Shown here piece by piece: positions 1-7,509 of a stretch of DNA of 64,000 nt. Position numbers and translations under genes: made by a program. Numbering within the stretch: the first letter of the stretch is position 1; every line of letters starts with the position of its first letter. The notes beneath the pieces are model-generated. The model was not told the origin of the DNA and did not search any database. It saw only the letters and a program-made list of their open reading frames with translations. The stretch lies in assembly GCA_038230515.1 (NCBI GenBank), contig JBBRND010000008.1, forward strand, positions 87,180 to 151,179, written 5' to 3'. The stretch is from JAPLDB01 sp038230515 (lineage in GTDB: Bacteria; Bacteroidota; Bacteroidia; AKYH767-A; 2013-40CM-41-45).

Positions 1-1770
1 GCCTGAAGCAGAAGTTCCGGTGCTTACGTTAGGAGTCCATGTATATACTTCATTACCCAATCCTCCAGTAAGAGTAATAGTTGCTGTTCCATCACTGGCA
101 CCATTGCAACTAACATTTGTGTGAGTTTCTGTAGCAGATAAGGTTCCTGTGCTTGTAATAGTAACAGGAGTTAATGTGCGGCAGTTATGAGCATCACGAA
201 CAGTTACTGTATAAGTACCTGCTGCTGCAGTTACCGTGCTTCCTGTTTGAGATGGAACTGTATTTGTAAAATAGGTATAAACTGGTGTTCCGCCTGCAGT
301 AACGATATCAAAACTGCCTGGAGCTCCGCAACTGGAAGGTTGTAAATTTGCAATAGTGGTTACAAGCGCAGCAGGTTCAGATACTAAAACAGTTTGTGTT
401 GCCTGACATCCATTAGAGTCAACAATAACAACAGAATAGCTTCCTGCTGCAAGGCCGGTAATTGTTTGTCCTGTTAATTGTCCGGGACTCCATAAATATT
501 GAAATGGGCTAGTGCCACCGGCAATTGTAGTAGTTGCAGTTCCGTTATGACTTCCGTTGCAGCTAGCAGGTGTACTTGAAGCGGTTGCAGTTAAAGCACC
601 AAGGGTTATTGAATAAGAGTAAACCTGAGCTCCGTTACTTGGACAATTATCATCGCGGATTGTAACGGCAAATGTATAAGGTTGAGTACGTGCATCTGAA
701 GCTTGAGTAGCCCAGCAGAAATGCCCGGTAGGATGCGGAGAACCAACAGTTGTAAGCGTTCCCGGCACACCATTATTCCATGTCATTGTCAACGTTTGTC
801 CTGCATCAAGATCGTTAGAAAGAATATCAAAACAAATATTTGAACCAGCGCAAGCGGTCATTGAAAAATTTGTTCCTCCGTTTATTCCTGAACATGTAGG
901 CAGAGCGTTAGTACACGGAACAGTATAAATCTGAATGTCCCGCATTACAGTTCCGATAAGAACACCGTTGCGATATTCCAAAATTAGAACCGCCATTACT
1001 CCAACTTCCTGTGCTGTGGCGTTCATCGTAATATCCCCGGTAACAGGATCAATCGTTACAGCAGGTGTTGAACTTATCGGGTTAGTAACAGAATAACCAT
1101 TTGCATATATTACATCGGTATTTGCATCAGTTCTTGGTGCAATAAAAGAGTAAACAAGTGAATCTCCGTCAGGATCAATTGCTCCGTTGTTAAACACAAA
1201 GGGTTGACCCATGCAAACAAAAACTATCGGATCAACACTGAATTGTGGCGATGTATTATCGCTTACTGAATTATTTAAGTGTGCCTCAATATAAATGTTA
1301 TCACCTCCGGGATTCTGCAATGTTGTGATAGCGGCATTTCTGGCGGCTATTGCAATACTGATTGTCCAATCAGTACACTGTGCAGGGAAGGAATAGGTTC
1401 CTTCAAATTCCCATTTTTGAATGCCTGGTTCAGTTCCACCAGTGCATGTGGTTGAATGACCCGGGCATGGGTGAGTTATTTCCTGGCCTGTTCCCGGAAT
1501 TGGATCTAATTGCACTGTTGCATTTTGTGCACATGATGCGGATGAAACATTAACGATGATTGGTAAAGTAATAGGAATACCAATACAATCGCGATAAAAG
1601 GTTAAGTGCAACGTGTAGGTGTTTCCTGATACGTGTGTGTAAGTAATGTTACCACCTGCAGCGTGGGTTGCGTAGGAATTTTGAGTTCCCAGGGTGAATG
1701 CCAATGCTGCAATTAAGAAGAGCTTTAAAAATTGCGCCTGACGGCTGATGTAATTGTAATTTGTTGTCAT
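1..1770 (-). CDS. Large SprB-repeat surface/adhesin protein, C-terminus outside window
   Basis: The frame is open from an ATG at 1770 to the window edge (590 codons), so the protein is cut at its C-terminal side. It begins with a signal peptide of about 36 residues with a hydrophobic core (LFLIAALAFTLG) ending near SYA. The first ~280 residues are Cys-rich and include the phrase PFVFNNGAIDPDGDSLVY, typical of long Bacteroidota surface proteins. From about residue 400 onward there are at least three SprB-type repeats, each with a core like GGTSPFQYLWSP followed by LAAGSYSVVIVDSNGC. SprB is the gliding adhesin carried by the T9SS in Flavobacterium. The missing end probably holds more repeats and a gliding-motility or T9SS C-terminal domain, but this cannot be seen. 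It is likely secreted to the cell surface; whether it acts in gliding or attachment is inference. Confidence 0.85.
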   Translation of the reverse strand, partial: MTTNYNYISRQAQFLKLFLIAALAFTLGTQNSYATHAAGGNITYTHVSGNTYTLHLTFYRDCIGIPITLPIIVNVSSASCAQNATVQLDPIPGTGQEITHPCPGHSTTCTGGTEPGIQKWEFEGTYSFPAQCTDWTISIAIAARNAAITTLQNPGGDNIYIEAHLNNSVSDNTSPQFSVDPIVFVCMGQPFVFNNGAIDPDGDSLVYSFIAPRTDANTDVIYANGYSVTNPISSTPAVTIDPVTGDITMNATAQEVGVMAVLILEYRNGVLIGTVMRDIQIYTVPCTNALPTCSGINGGTNFSMTACAGSNICFDILSNDLDAGQTLTMTWNNGVPGTLTTVGSPHPTGHFCWATQASDARTQPYTFAVTIRDDNCPSNGAQVYSYSITLGALTATASSTPASCNGSHNGTATTTIAGGTSPFQYLWSPGQLTGQTITGLAAGSYSVVIVDSNGCQATQTVLVSEPAALVTTIANLQPSSCGAPGSFDIVTAGGTPVYTYFTNTVPSQTGSTVTAAAGTYTVTVRDAHNCRTLTPVTITSTGTLSATETHTNVSCNGASDGTATITLTGGLGNEVYTWTPNVSTGTSASG

Positions 1771-2049
1771 AAAAATTAGATTAAGTTATTTATTAATAGT
1801 AATACAGAATTAGTTTCACGTACAGTCGCAGAAAGGTTGTTAAGCGGAACCTCTGCGAGGAATTGTTGAGCAATACAAATAAGTTTCATGATCGAAAAAA
1901 AATAAAATCAACCTTTCAAATACCGTTTCAGGTTACAATAATAGAGAAAGATTTCAACGCGGCAAAAATTTTTTTTAATTTTTTTTTCGGGAGTGGATTC
2001 TGCTCAATTTTTCAATGCCGGAAATGAGGGTGGTTGGTGAACGAGCGTT

Positions 2050-2853
2050 TTAGCTTGGTGGCAAATTTGCTGTTTCAGGAAACTCAACGATGATGGGATC
2101 AAGAATTTTTATTCCTAACAAGCTGGCTGCCCTGGCGCGATGCAGCGCAAATTCAAGAAATCCTTTTTCATTAAATAAAATTACGGGCTCTCCGATTATT
2201 GAGTTTGAATAATCTGTTGTTAGTTTTTTGAATTTGCATTGGTGACTCTTGATGCTGACGATGAATGAACGGTTTTGCGAGATGTGATGAAAAAGTTCTT
2301 TCGGAATGTTGGTGATTGCGTTTTGAAATGTATCAATATAAAGTATGGAACCGCGGATTGTATTTTCGTTAGAGGTGACAACGGGATTTAATATCCTCAT
2401 AAAATGATCTACTGGTTTTGAAAATGAGGCGACATCTTTTTCTTTTGTGATGGATGAAATAATTTCAATCAAGTGTTTGAGGATTGTTGATGGTGCATCG
2501 AGTGTATTTACATCAAGAAGAAAAATTTCTTTTTCATCATCAACAAGAATGAGGGAGAATATGCCGCTATCGTATCCGATGAAGTAGTGATTGTTACTTT
2601 TTACGAGCAAATATCCTTGTGACTTTTCTCTTGTTTCGTTTCCTCTGACTCCAATAAAATGAATTGTGCCTTCCGGAAATTTATCATAACAGTTTTTTAA
2701 AGTGAATGATGCCTGAAGAATATCGAAAGGATCTACTGCATGTGATACATCAACGATTTGTACTGCATGGTTGAGAGAAAGAAGTTGTGCTTTGAAGGAT
2801 GCGAGGTAATAATCGCGGATTCCCCAATCGGTAGTGAGTGTTACTATCTTCAT
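2050..2853 (-). CDS. S-adenosyl-L-methionine hydrolase (SAM hydroxide adenosyltransferase, DUF62)
   Basis: The 267-residue protein starts at the ATG at 2853. A longer reading to 2922 adds a tail not typical of the family, whereas MKIVTLTTDWG is the usual N-terminus. Family signatures are TLTTDWGIRDYY at the start, HAVDPFDILQASFTL near residue 40, FPEGTIHFIGV near 60, the YIDTFQNAITNI block in the middle, and a C-terminal HRARAASLLG stretch. Known members use an activated water or hydroxide to split SAM into adenosine and methionine. The gene is divergent from phoH and stands alone. The intergenic segment contains TACTTTTG on the minus strand, a plausible -7 box. Family assignment is firm; the physiological role is not known. 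Confidence 0.88.
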   Translation of the reverse strand: MKIVTLTTDWGIRDYYLASFKAQLLSLNHAVQIVDVSHAVDPFDILQASFTLKNCYDKFPEGTIHFIGVRGNETREKSQGYLLVKSNNHYFIGYDSGIFSLILVDDEKEIFLLDVNTLDAPSTILKHLIEIISSITKEKDVASFSKPVDHFMRILNPVVTSNENTIRGSILYIDTFQNAITNIPKELFHHISQNRSFIVSIKSHQCKFKKLTTDYSNSIIGEPVILFNEKGFLEFALHRARAASLLGIKILDPIIVEFPETANLPPS

Positions 2854-3005
2854 CAAAACAAAATTAAATGTGCAGTGTTGATAACTAGGAGTGGTGTGTT
2901 TGTCAAAAGTAATTATTTGCAAGTAAGTTTGAATCGCATTAATTCAGAACTTCTAACTGCATTGTGAACACAGGCGTTGAGTATGTTCTTTAAATTTGAG
3001 ATACA

Positions 3006-3944
3006 TTGAGTGAAGTTATTATTCCGATTGATACGTTCAATCCCGTTGAGTTTTTCGGAGTCAACGACAGTAATCTTGAAGTAATAAGAAAAAATTTTCC
3101 GGAGTTGAAGCTTGTGGCGCGTGGCAACGAGATAAAAGTGATTGGTGATGAGAAGAATATTCATCTCTTCAGCGAAAAAATAAACCGGTTGATTCAACAT
3201 TATCAAAAGTTCGGAAGCTTAACGGTGGATAACGTTGAACATTTTCTTTCGAATGCGGCAAAAGATTCAAATGGTAACGGTGTTCCGCCTACTGATGTGC
3301 TGGTTTTCGGACAGAACGGTATCATGGTGCGTGCGAGGACTGCGAATCAGAAAAAGATGGTGGAGAGTACGGAGAAGAATGACATCTTATTTGCAATTGG
3401 GCCGGCAGGAACTGGAAAGACTTACACTGCGGTGGCGCTTGCTGTGCGTGCGTTGAAAAATCGCGAGATAAAAAGAATTATCTTAACGCGACCTGCGGTT
3501 GAGGCGGGCGAGAATCTTGGTTTTCTTCCCGGAGATTTGAAAGAGAAGATTGATCCTTATTTGCGGCCTTTGTATGATGCGTTGTTCGATATGATACAAG
3601 GCGAAAAGGTGAAGACGTATTTGGAAAGTGGCATCATAGAAGTTGCTCCGCTTGCGTTTATGCGCGGGCGCACATTGGATAATGCGTTTGTGATTTTGGA
3701 TGAAGCACAAAATGCTACCGAGAGTCAATTAAAGATGTTCCTTACGAGGATGGGTCCCTCAGCAAAATTTATTGTGACTGGAGATATTACACAAATTGAT
3801 TTGCCAAAAAACCAACCGAGCGGGCTTGTGCAGGCAATTAAGATTCTATCTTCAGTAAGGGGTATTGATTTTATTTATCTGAACGAGCAAGATGTGGTGA
3901 GGCATAAGCTGGTGCGCGATATTATTGAGGCGTATAATAAATAG
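3006..3944 (+). CDS. phoH: PhoH family ATPase (PhoH-like protein)
   Basis: The product has 312 residues. An N-terminal KH-like region (residues 1-80, with NPVEFFGVNDSNLEVI and KVIGDE) precedes the P-loop NTPase core. Walker A is GPAGTGKT at 132-139, and Walker B is VILDEAQN near 230, followed by the family motif TGDITQIDLP. The predicted start is TTG at 3006: there is an in-frame stop at 2997 and no in-frame ATG until far inside the protein, and the sequence from TTG onward matches the usual N-terminus. PhoH proteins are cytoplasmic RNA-associated ATPases; the YbeZ branch works with YbeY in ribosome/RNA maturation. No ybeY is seen beside it here. Confidence 0.93.
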   Translation: MSEVIIPIDTFNPVEFFGVNDSNLEVIRKNFPELKLVARGNEIKVIGDEKNIHLFSEKINRLIQHYQKFGSLTVDNVEHFLSNAAKDSNGNGVPPTDVLVFGQNGIMVRARTANQKKMVESTEKNDILFAIGPAGTGKTYTAVALAVRALKNREIKRIILTRPAVEAGENLGFLPGDLKEKIDPYLRPLYDALFDMIQGEKVKTYLESGIIEVAPLAFMRGRTLDNAFVILDEAQNATESQLKMFLTRMGPSAKFIVTGDITQIDLPKNQPSGLVQAIKILSSVRGIDFIYLNEQDVVRHKLVRDIIEAYNK

Positions 3945-3948
3945 TTTG

Positions 3949-3979
3949 TTTGCTAATTAAAACATTTGTTTTAATTTTG
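3949..3979 (+). promoter_or_regulatory. Bacteroidota-type promoter for the small RNA after phoH
   Basis: TTTG at 3949-3952 is followed after exactly 19 bases by TAATTTTG at 3972-3979, a full match to TAnnTTTG. The predicted start point, about 7 bases on, falls at the first base of a hairpin (3986). It lies just after the phoH stop. Confidence 0.6.
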
Positions 3980-3985
3980 CATCGG

Positions 3986-4067
3986 ACTTTACGTGAGAGA
4001 GTAAAGTTTTAGGTGTTTTAAATTGTAAATATGACTGACCGGGGCAGGGGTGCTCCGGTTTTTTTTT
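3986..4067 (+). ncRNA. Candidate ~80-nt small RNA
   Basis: This segment lies between a consensus promoter (3949-3979) and a strong intrinsic terminator. It opens with a hairpin, ACTTTAC (3986-3992) pairing with GTAAAGT (4001-4007), continues with an unpaired A/T-rich linker, and ends with the terminator stem at 4038-4059 and a run of eight T. There is no meaningful open frame inside. The alternative is a terminated leader of the lipoprotein gene at 4136, in which case it would be an attenuator. I do not recognise a known RNA family in it. Confidence 0.5.
4038..4067 (+). terminator. Rho-independent terminator
   Basis: ACCGGGGCA (4038-4046) pairs with TGCTCCGGT (4051-4059) over nine pairs, one of them G-T, around a GGGG loop, followed by T at 4060-4067. 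Confidence 0.85.
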
Positions 4068-4135
4068 GGGTTGTTGAGGAATGGAGTAGGGGAGTGAGAT
4101 TATTTTTATATTTGTGAACTGTTCCAATCTTCTCA

Positions 4136-4735
4136 ATGAAAAAAATAATTGTATTTCTTTTCATTTCAATATTTTTAGTTGAGTGCAAAAAAAAAGACAC
4201 TCCCGTTCCTACGCTTGAGCCGCTGAGTTATTTTCCGGTATATCCCGGTTCGTTTTGGAAGTATCTTGAAAACGATACGGACACCGTGGTTTGGAATACT
4301 TCATCAGCGTATGTTGAAAATAATTTTCGAACTCGAAATGGGAGATCTGATCCTGTTAATGTTCCTCTGCTCAATGGCAAACCGATTTATCAGTATAATA
4401 AAATTGAATACATCGCCAATCCGGGGGATGATCCTTACTACGAACCGTGGCCGATTCTTTCGGAACAGGTAGGGTTTCAATTTGAACAAGGATGGTATGA
4501 TCCAAGGTATCCTGATGGACAGGAAAAATTAATTGTGGCTCAAAAAACTGTGAACCCGCAGCTTGATTCTATCATTGTTCTAAAAGGGCATTGGACATAT
4601 TATTCAATTGAGAATACTATTTCCTACTGGGAATATACAAAGAACATCGGCTTGACTTCTCACATTATTATTGATACGGTTTTGATGGATACTACTTACA
4701 AACTGAAGTTATTGGATTATCATATCAACAAGTAG
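4136..4735 (+). CDS. Hypothetical lipoprotein
   Basis: The protein has 199 residues and starts with MKKIIVFLFISIFLVECKKK: a short signal peptide with a lipobox ending at Cys17 followed by lysines, the usual Bacteroidota lipoprotein form. The mature part contains YFPVYPGSFWKYLEND, a phrase seen in small Bacteroidota lipoproteins described as having a beta-rich fold, then alternating beta-like segments to the end. It is likely anchored in the outer or inner membrane facing the periplasm. No enzymatic motif is visible. It sits 70 bases after the terminator of the small RNA and is probably monocistronic. Confidence 0.75.
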   Translation: MKKIIVFLFISIFLVECKKKDTPVPTLEPLSYFPVYPGSFWKYLENDTDTVVWNTSSAYVENNFRTRNGRSDPVNVPLLNGKPIYQYNKIEYIANPGDDPYYEPWPILSEQVGFQFEQGWYDPRYPDGQEKLIVAQKTVNPQLDSIIVLKGHWTYYSIENTISYWEYTKNIGLTSHIIIDTVLMDTTYKLKLLDYHINK

Positions 4736-4857
4736 AATTGTCCTTTAACTGATTAGAAACAGAGAATAGTGAAAATTTGCCCATTTCTCTCCTAATCCCA
4801 TCCAAATCTCCTCTCCCCAAAATAATTTCTTCTCAAAATAAAAAAGCTACCGACTTA

Positions 4858-5046
4858 CGAAGGAAAGTTTTTTATCAAAATAAAAAAGGGATGAGCCATC
4901 TGAAATAAGTTATGAATGATAATGGCAAAGGGATGACTGAGAAAAATAAAGTTATAATCCTGAAAATAAAAATTATGGATTAGAATAGAAAAGGATCGAG
5001 CAAGAATAAAATAGTTATGAGCGATAAAACAAAAGTTATCAGTCAT
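4858..5046. repeat. Array 1: nine degenerate 21-bp tandem repeats
   Basis: Eight consecutive units of exactly 21 bases run from 4879 to 5046, with a weaker unit at 4858-4878. The consensus is roughly AATAAAAAAG followed by TTATGAGCSAT. Units differ at several positions but the period never drifts. The 21-base period keeps a minus-strand frame open and gives a spurious heptad protein. The array ends 35 bases before the promoter of the gene at 5156. Two other arrays with the same period but different consensus lie at 16419 and 45838. Confidence 0.85.
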
Positions 5047-5080
5047 AATTTCTGAATTTTCTTCTATCACATAAAATATT

Positions 5081-5111
5081 TTTGGAAGGAATGTTTCCTT
5101 TCGTATATTTG
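5081..5111 (+). promoter_or_regulatory. Promoter of the helical unknown gene at 5156
   Basis: TTTG at 5081-5084, 19 bases of spacing, then TATATTTG at 5104-5111: both boxes match the Bacteroidota consensus. The leader to the ATG is about 38 bases. Confidence 0.7.
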
Positions 5112-5155
5112 CAGCTCTTATTTCAATATTCACTAACTAAATTCAATAAAAAATT

Positions 5156-5878
5156 ATGGCTGGCTCACAACAATCTTTCGATTCTGTTCTAACGCGCTTT
5201 GATAATGGGCGCGCTCTTCTTCTAACTTGGGGCGATTACGCTCCTTCCAACGCACTCATTAAAACTGCTGCGCTCGCTGCGTTTATTACAAGCGTAGAGA
5301 ATGCTAACATTCTCACTGCTGATAAAGAGCAGAACGTAAAAGATGCGCGCGATGCACGAGGTCCGCTTGTATTTCAGATAAAAGACACAAATCCTGAGTG
5401 CTTCGAACTTCGGATTAAAGGAATCCGGAATTATATTAGCGGAGAAAATCTTAGCAAGAGCGCAGTGAAAACTTTGGATGGCATCCTGAAAAAAATAAAA
5501 CCGCAGTATCCTAAAAAAGTTGCTGGCGCTGCACGCGGAGCAGGCAAAAGTCCGATGGAAAAAAGTTTCAATGCTGCCGTGGGTTACGGGCGCACGGTTA
5601 TCAATATCATCACGCGGCTCGGCATTGCATACACTCCGCCCGACAATAATCTTACTCTTGCAAACATTACCGCGCTCGTAACTTCCATTGTTGATGGAAA
5701 CAAAGCAGTGCAGGAAGCACTCGATGATTATGGCACCGCCAACCGCGCGCGGCTCGCACTCTACGCTGGCAAAGACGGGCTGCAGCAAAGGCGCACCGCC
5801 ATACTCGGCTATCTTTCCTCATTTGCCGGAATGAAAAAGAGCAATCATTACAAAGATTACAACGCAGCAACAAAATAA
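5156..5878 (+). CDS. Unknown mostly helical protein downstream of repeat array 1
   Basis: I do not recognise the function. The 240-residue protein has no signal peptide or membrane segment, is rich in Ala, Lys, Asn and Asp, and reads as a bundle of helices. A basic stretch (KKIKPQYPKKVAGAARGAGK) lies near residues 113-132, and the end contains RRTAILGYLSSF and HYKDYNAATK. It has its own promoter and its own terminator (5905), so it is a single-gene unit. The arrangement 21-bp array, short leader, AAAAATTATGGC start and helical protein recurs at 45838-47159. The two proteins share general build (an N-terminal helical block and a C-terminal helix ending in an aromatic/Tyr-rich turn) but only weak sequence likeness. 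Cytoplasmic location is inferred. Confidence 0.75.
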   Translation: MAGSQQSFDSVLTRFDNGRALLLTWGDYAPSNALIKTAALAAFITSVENANILTADKEQNVKDARDARGPLVFQIKDTNPECFELRIKGIRNYISGENLSKSAVKTLDGILKKIKPQYPKKVAGAARGAGKSPMEKSFNAAVGYGRTVINIITRLGIAYTPPDNNLTLANITALVTSIVDGNKAVQEALDDYGTANRARLALYAGKDGLQQRRTAILGYLSSFAGMKKSNHYKDYNAATK

Positions 5879-5904
5879 AAACTACAAACAAAATTTTTTC
5901 CCCG

Positions 5905-5940
5905 AAACCCACGATTGCAACCGTGGGTTTTTTATTTTTT
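5905..5940 (+). terminator. Rho-independent terminator after the 5156 gene
   Basis: AAACCCACG (5905-5913) pairs perfectly with CGTGGGTTT (5922-5930) around an 8-base loop, then a T-rich run. Confidence 0.88.
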
Positions 5941-6018
5941 GTTGTGAGAAGAAGAATGGGGGAGAGGGAATGAATTATATTTGTGGACGATAAACCGTAG
6001 CAGAAACCGAGATCCGTT

Positions 6019-6138
6019 TTTTCTACTAAGGTTTTAAAATTTTTGTTGAGAAAAACCTTCGTACAAAATCAAACAACCGTTCTTTCAACGAGAGTTAAAA
6101 ATTGTTTACTGATAAAAACCTTAGTAGAAAATCAAACA
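6019..6138. repeat. Three copies of an AAAACCTTnGTAnAAAA element
   Basis: A 17-base sequence at 6019-6035 is the perfect reverse complement of 6115-6131. The latter is part of a 25-base direct repeat (6051-6075 and 6114-6138, 23/25 identical). All lie in the 313-base gap before the lipoprotein gene at 6193. The rest of the gap shows nothing else. Confidence 0.7.
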
Positions 6139-6192
6139 TAAAATAAATTTCAACCTTATTACCTTCTGCCCATTGCAGCAACCAAAAAATAA

Positions 6193-6465
6193 ATGAAGCA
6201 CACTAAAAATATTTTCGTCACAACAATTATTTTTTTGCTCGCAACCATCAGTTGCTCGCAAACAAAAAAAAGCGCAGACACCACAACCACCGCGCCAACC
6301 GATTCAATCGTTGCCACAATAAAGCTTATCATGACAAAACCCGATCCACCTTACAGTGCTTATGACAGCACCGTAACCTGGATGTTCGCCTCTCAAAAAG
6401 ATTTTAGAAAATGGAAATCAAAAAACGGATCAAAAATTATTTCATTTCAAACAAAGAAAAAATAA
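6193..6465 (+). CDS. Small lipoprotein, unknown function
   Basis: The 90-residue product begins MKHTKNIFVTTIIFLLATISCSQTKK, a signal peptide with a lipobox ending at Cys21. A Thr/Ala linker follows (residues 28-38), then a short folded part with TWMFASQKDFRKWKSKNGSK. No known domain is recognised. It lies 42 bases before purC, so it could be co-transcribed with it, though the functions appear unrelated. Confidence 0.65.
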   Translation: MKHTKNIFVTTIIFLLATISCSQTKKSADTTTTAPTDSIVATIKLIMTKPDPPYSAYDSTVTWMFASQKDFRKWKSKNGSKIISFQTKKK

Positions 6466-6507
6466 ATCGCTCACAGAAAATTACGAACCCGCAGTGAAAG
6501 AAATAAA

Positions 6508-7473
6508 ATGGAAACCACCACTCAAAAAATAACCACCATCTCCAAAACGAATTTCACATTCCCAAAGCAAACCTCCGTTTACCACGGCAAAGTGCGCGAT
6601 GTTTACACCATTGACGAAAAATATTTAGTAATGATCGTCACCGACCGCATCTCCGCCTTCGATGTCATTCTCCCGCGCGCAATTCCCGGCAAAGGACAAG
6701 TGCTAAACCAACTTGCGGAGAAGATGATGAACGCAACAAAAGACATTCTTGCAAACTGGATCATCACTACCCCCGATGCAAACGTCACAATCGGAAAACG
6801 ATGCACACCATACAAAGTAGAAATGGTCATTCGCGGATATTTAACAGGCCATGCATGGAGAGAATACATCGCTGGAAAAAGAATTCTCTGCGGAGTAGAA
6901 CTTCCTGACGGCATGAAAGAAAATGAAAAGTTCGCTCAGCCAATCATCACACCCTCTACCAAAGCATCAGCCGGTCATGACGAAGATATTTCGAGAGAAG
7001 AAATTATTAAGCAAGGCATTGTTTCAGAAAAAGAATACACACAACTCGAAAAATACACTCATGCAATTTATAAGAGAGGAACAGAACTCGCAGCGAAGCG
7101 CGGATTAATTTTAGTTGATACAAAATACGAATTCGGAAAACTGAATGGCGAAATAATTTTGATGGATGAAATACACACACCCGATTCATCCCGTTATTTT
7201 TATGCTGATGAATACGAAGAAAGATTGAGAACAGGACAACCGCAAAAGCAACTCAGCAAAGAATTTGTTCGTCAATGGTTAATAGAAAATAATTTCCAGG
7301 GAAAAGAAGGGCAAGCCATTCCCGCAATGAGCGATCAATGGATTTCAGAAATCAGCAACCGCTACATTGAACTCTATGAAATATTAACAGGAGAAAAATT
7401 CATTCGCGCAGAAGGCGATGCAAATTCCAGGATAGAGAAAAATGTTTTGCAATCGCTCTCTCAACTAAGTTGA
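6508..7473 (+). CDS. purC: Phosphoribosylaminoimidazole-succinocarboxamide synthase
   Basis: At 321 residues this is the longer, yeast Ade1-like form of SAICAR synthase. The enzyme joins CAIR and aspartate with ATP in step 8 of de novo purine synthesis, in the cytoplasm. Visible signatures: YHGKVRDVYTIDEKYLVMIVTDRISAFD near residues 24-53, VEMVIRGYLTGHAW near 105-118, SAGHDEDIS near 153, and GLILVDTKYEFG near 200 followed by LMDEIHTPDSSRY. Length and motifs are complete. The start at 6508 leaves a usual N-terminal extension (TKTNFTFPKQTSVYHGKVRD type). The next gene starts 36 bases on. Confidence 0.95.
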   Translation: METTTQKITTISKTNFTFPKQTSVYHGKVRDVYTIDEKYLVMIVTDRISAFDVILPRAIPGKGQVLNQLAEKMMNATKDILANWIITTPDANVTIGKRCTPYKVEMVIRGYLTGHAWREYIAGKRILCGVELPDGMKENEKFAQPIITPSTKASAGHDEDISREEIIKQGIVSEKEYTQLEKYTHAIYKRGTELAAKRGLILVDTKYEFGKLNGEIILMDEIHTPDSSRYFYADEYEERLRTGQPQKQLSKEFVRQWLIENNFQGKEGQAIPAMSDQWISEISNRYIELYEILTGEKFIRAEGDANSRIEKNVLQSLSQLS

Positions 7474-7509
7474 TTCCCGTTTGGCTTTATTCTTGTTTAC
7501 TTCGCACCC

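Noticed and set aside
4855..5133. 92-codon minus-strand frame of HPFAIII/HNLFQMA heptads
   Set aside because: It is a by-product of array 1 and runs through the promoter of the 5156 gene in the opposite direction.
5222..5788. 188-codon minus-strand frame opposite the 5156 gene
   Set aside because: The plus-strand gene has its own promoter and terminator; the opposite frame is Cys/Ser-rich and has neither.
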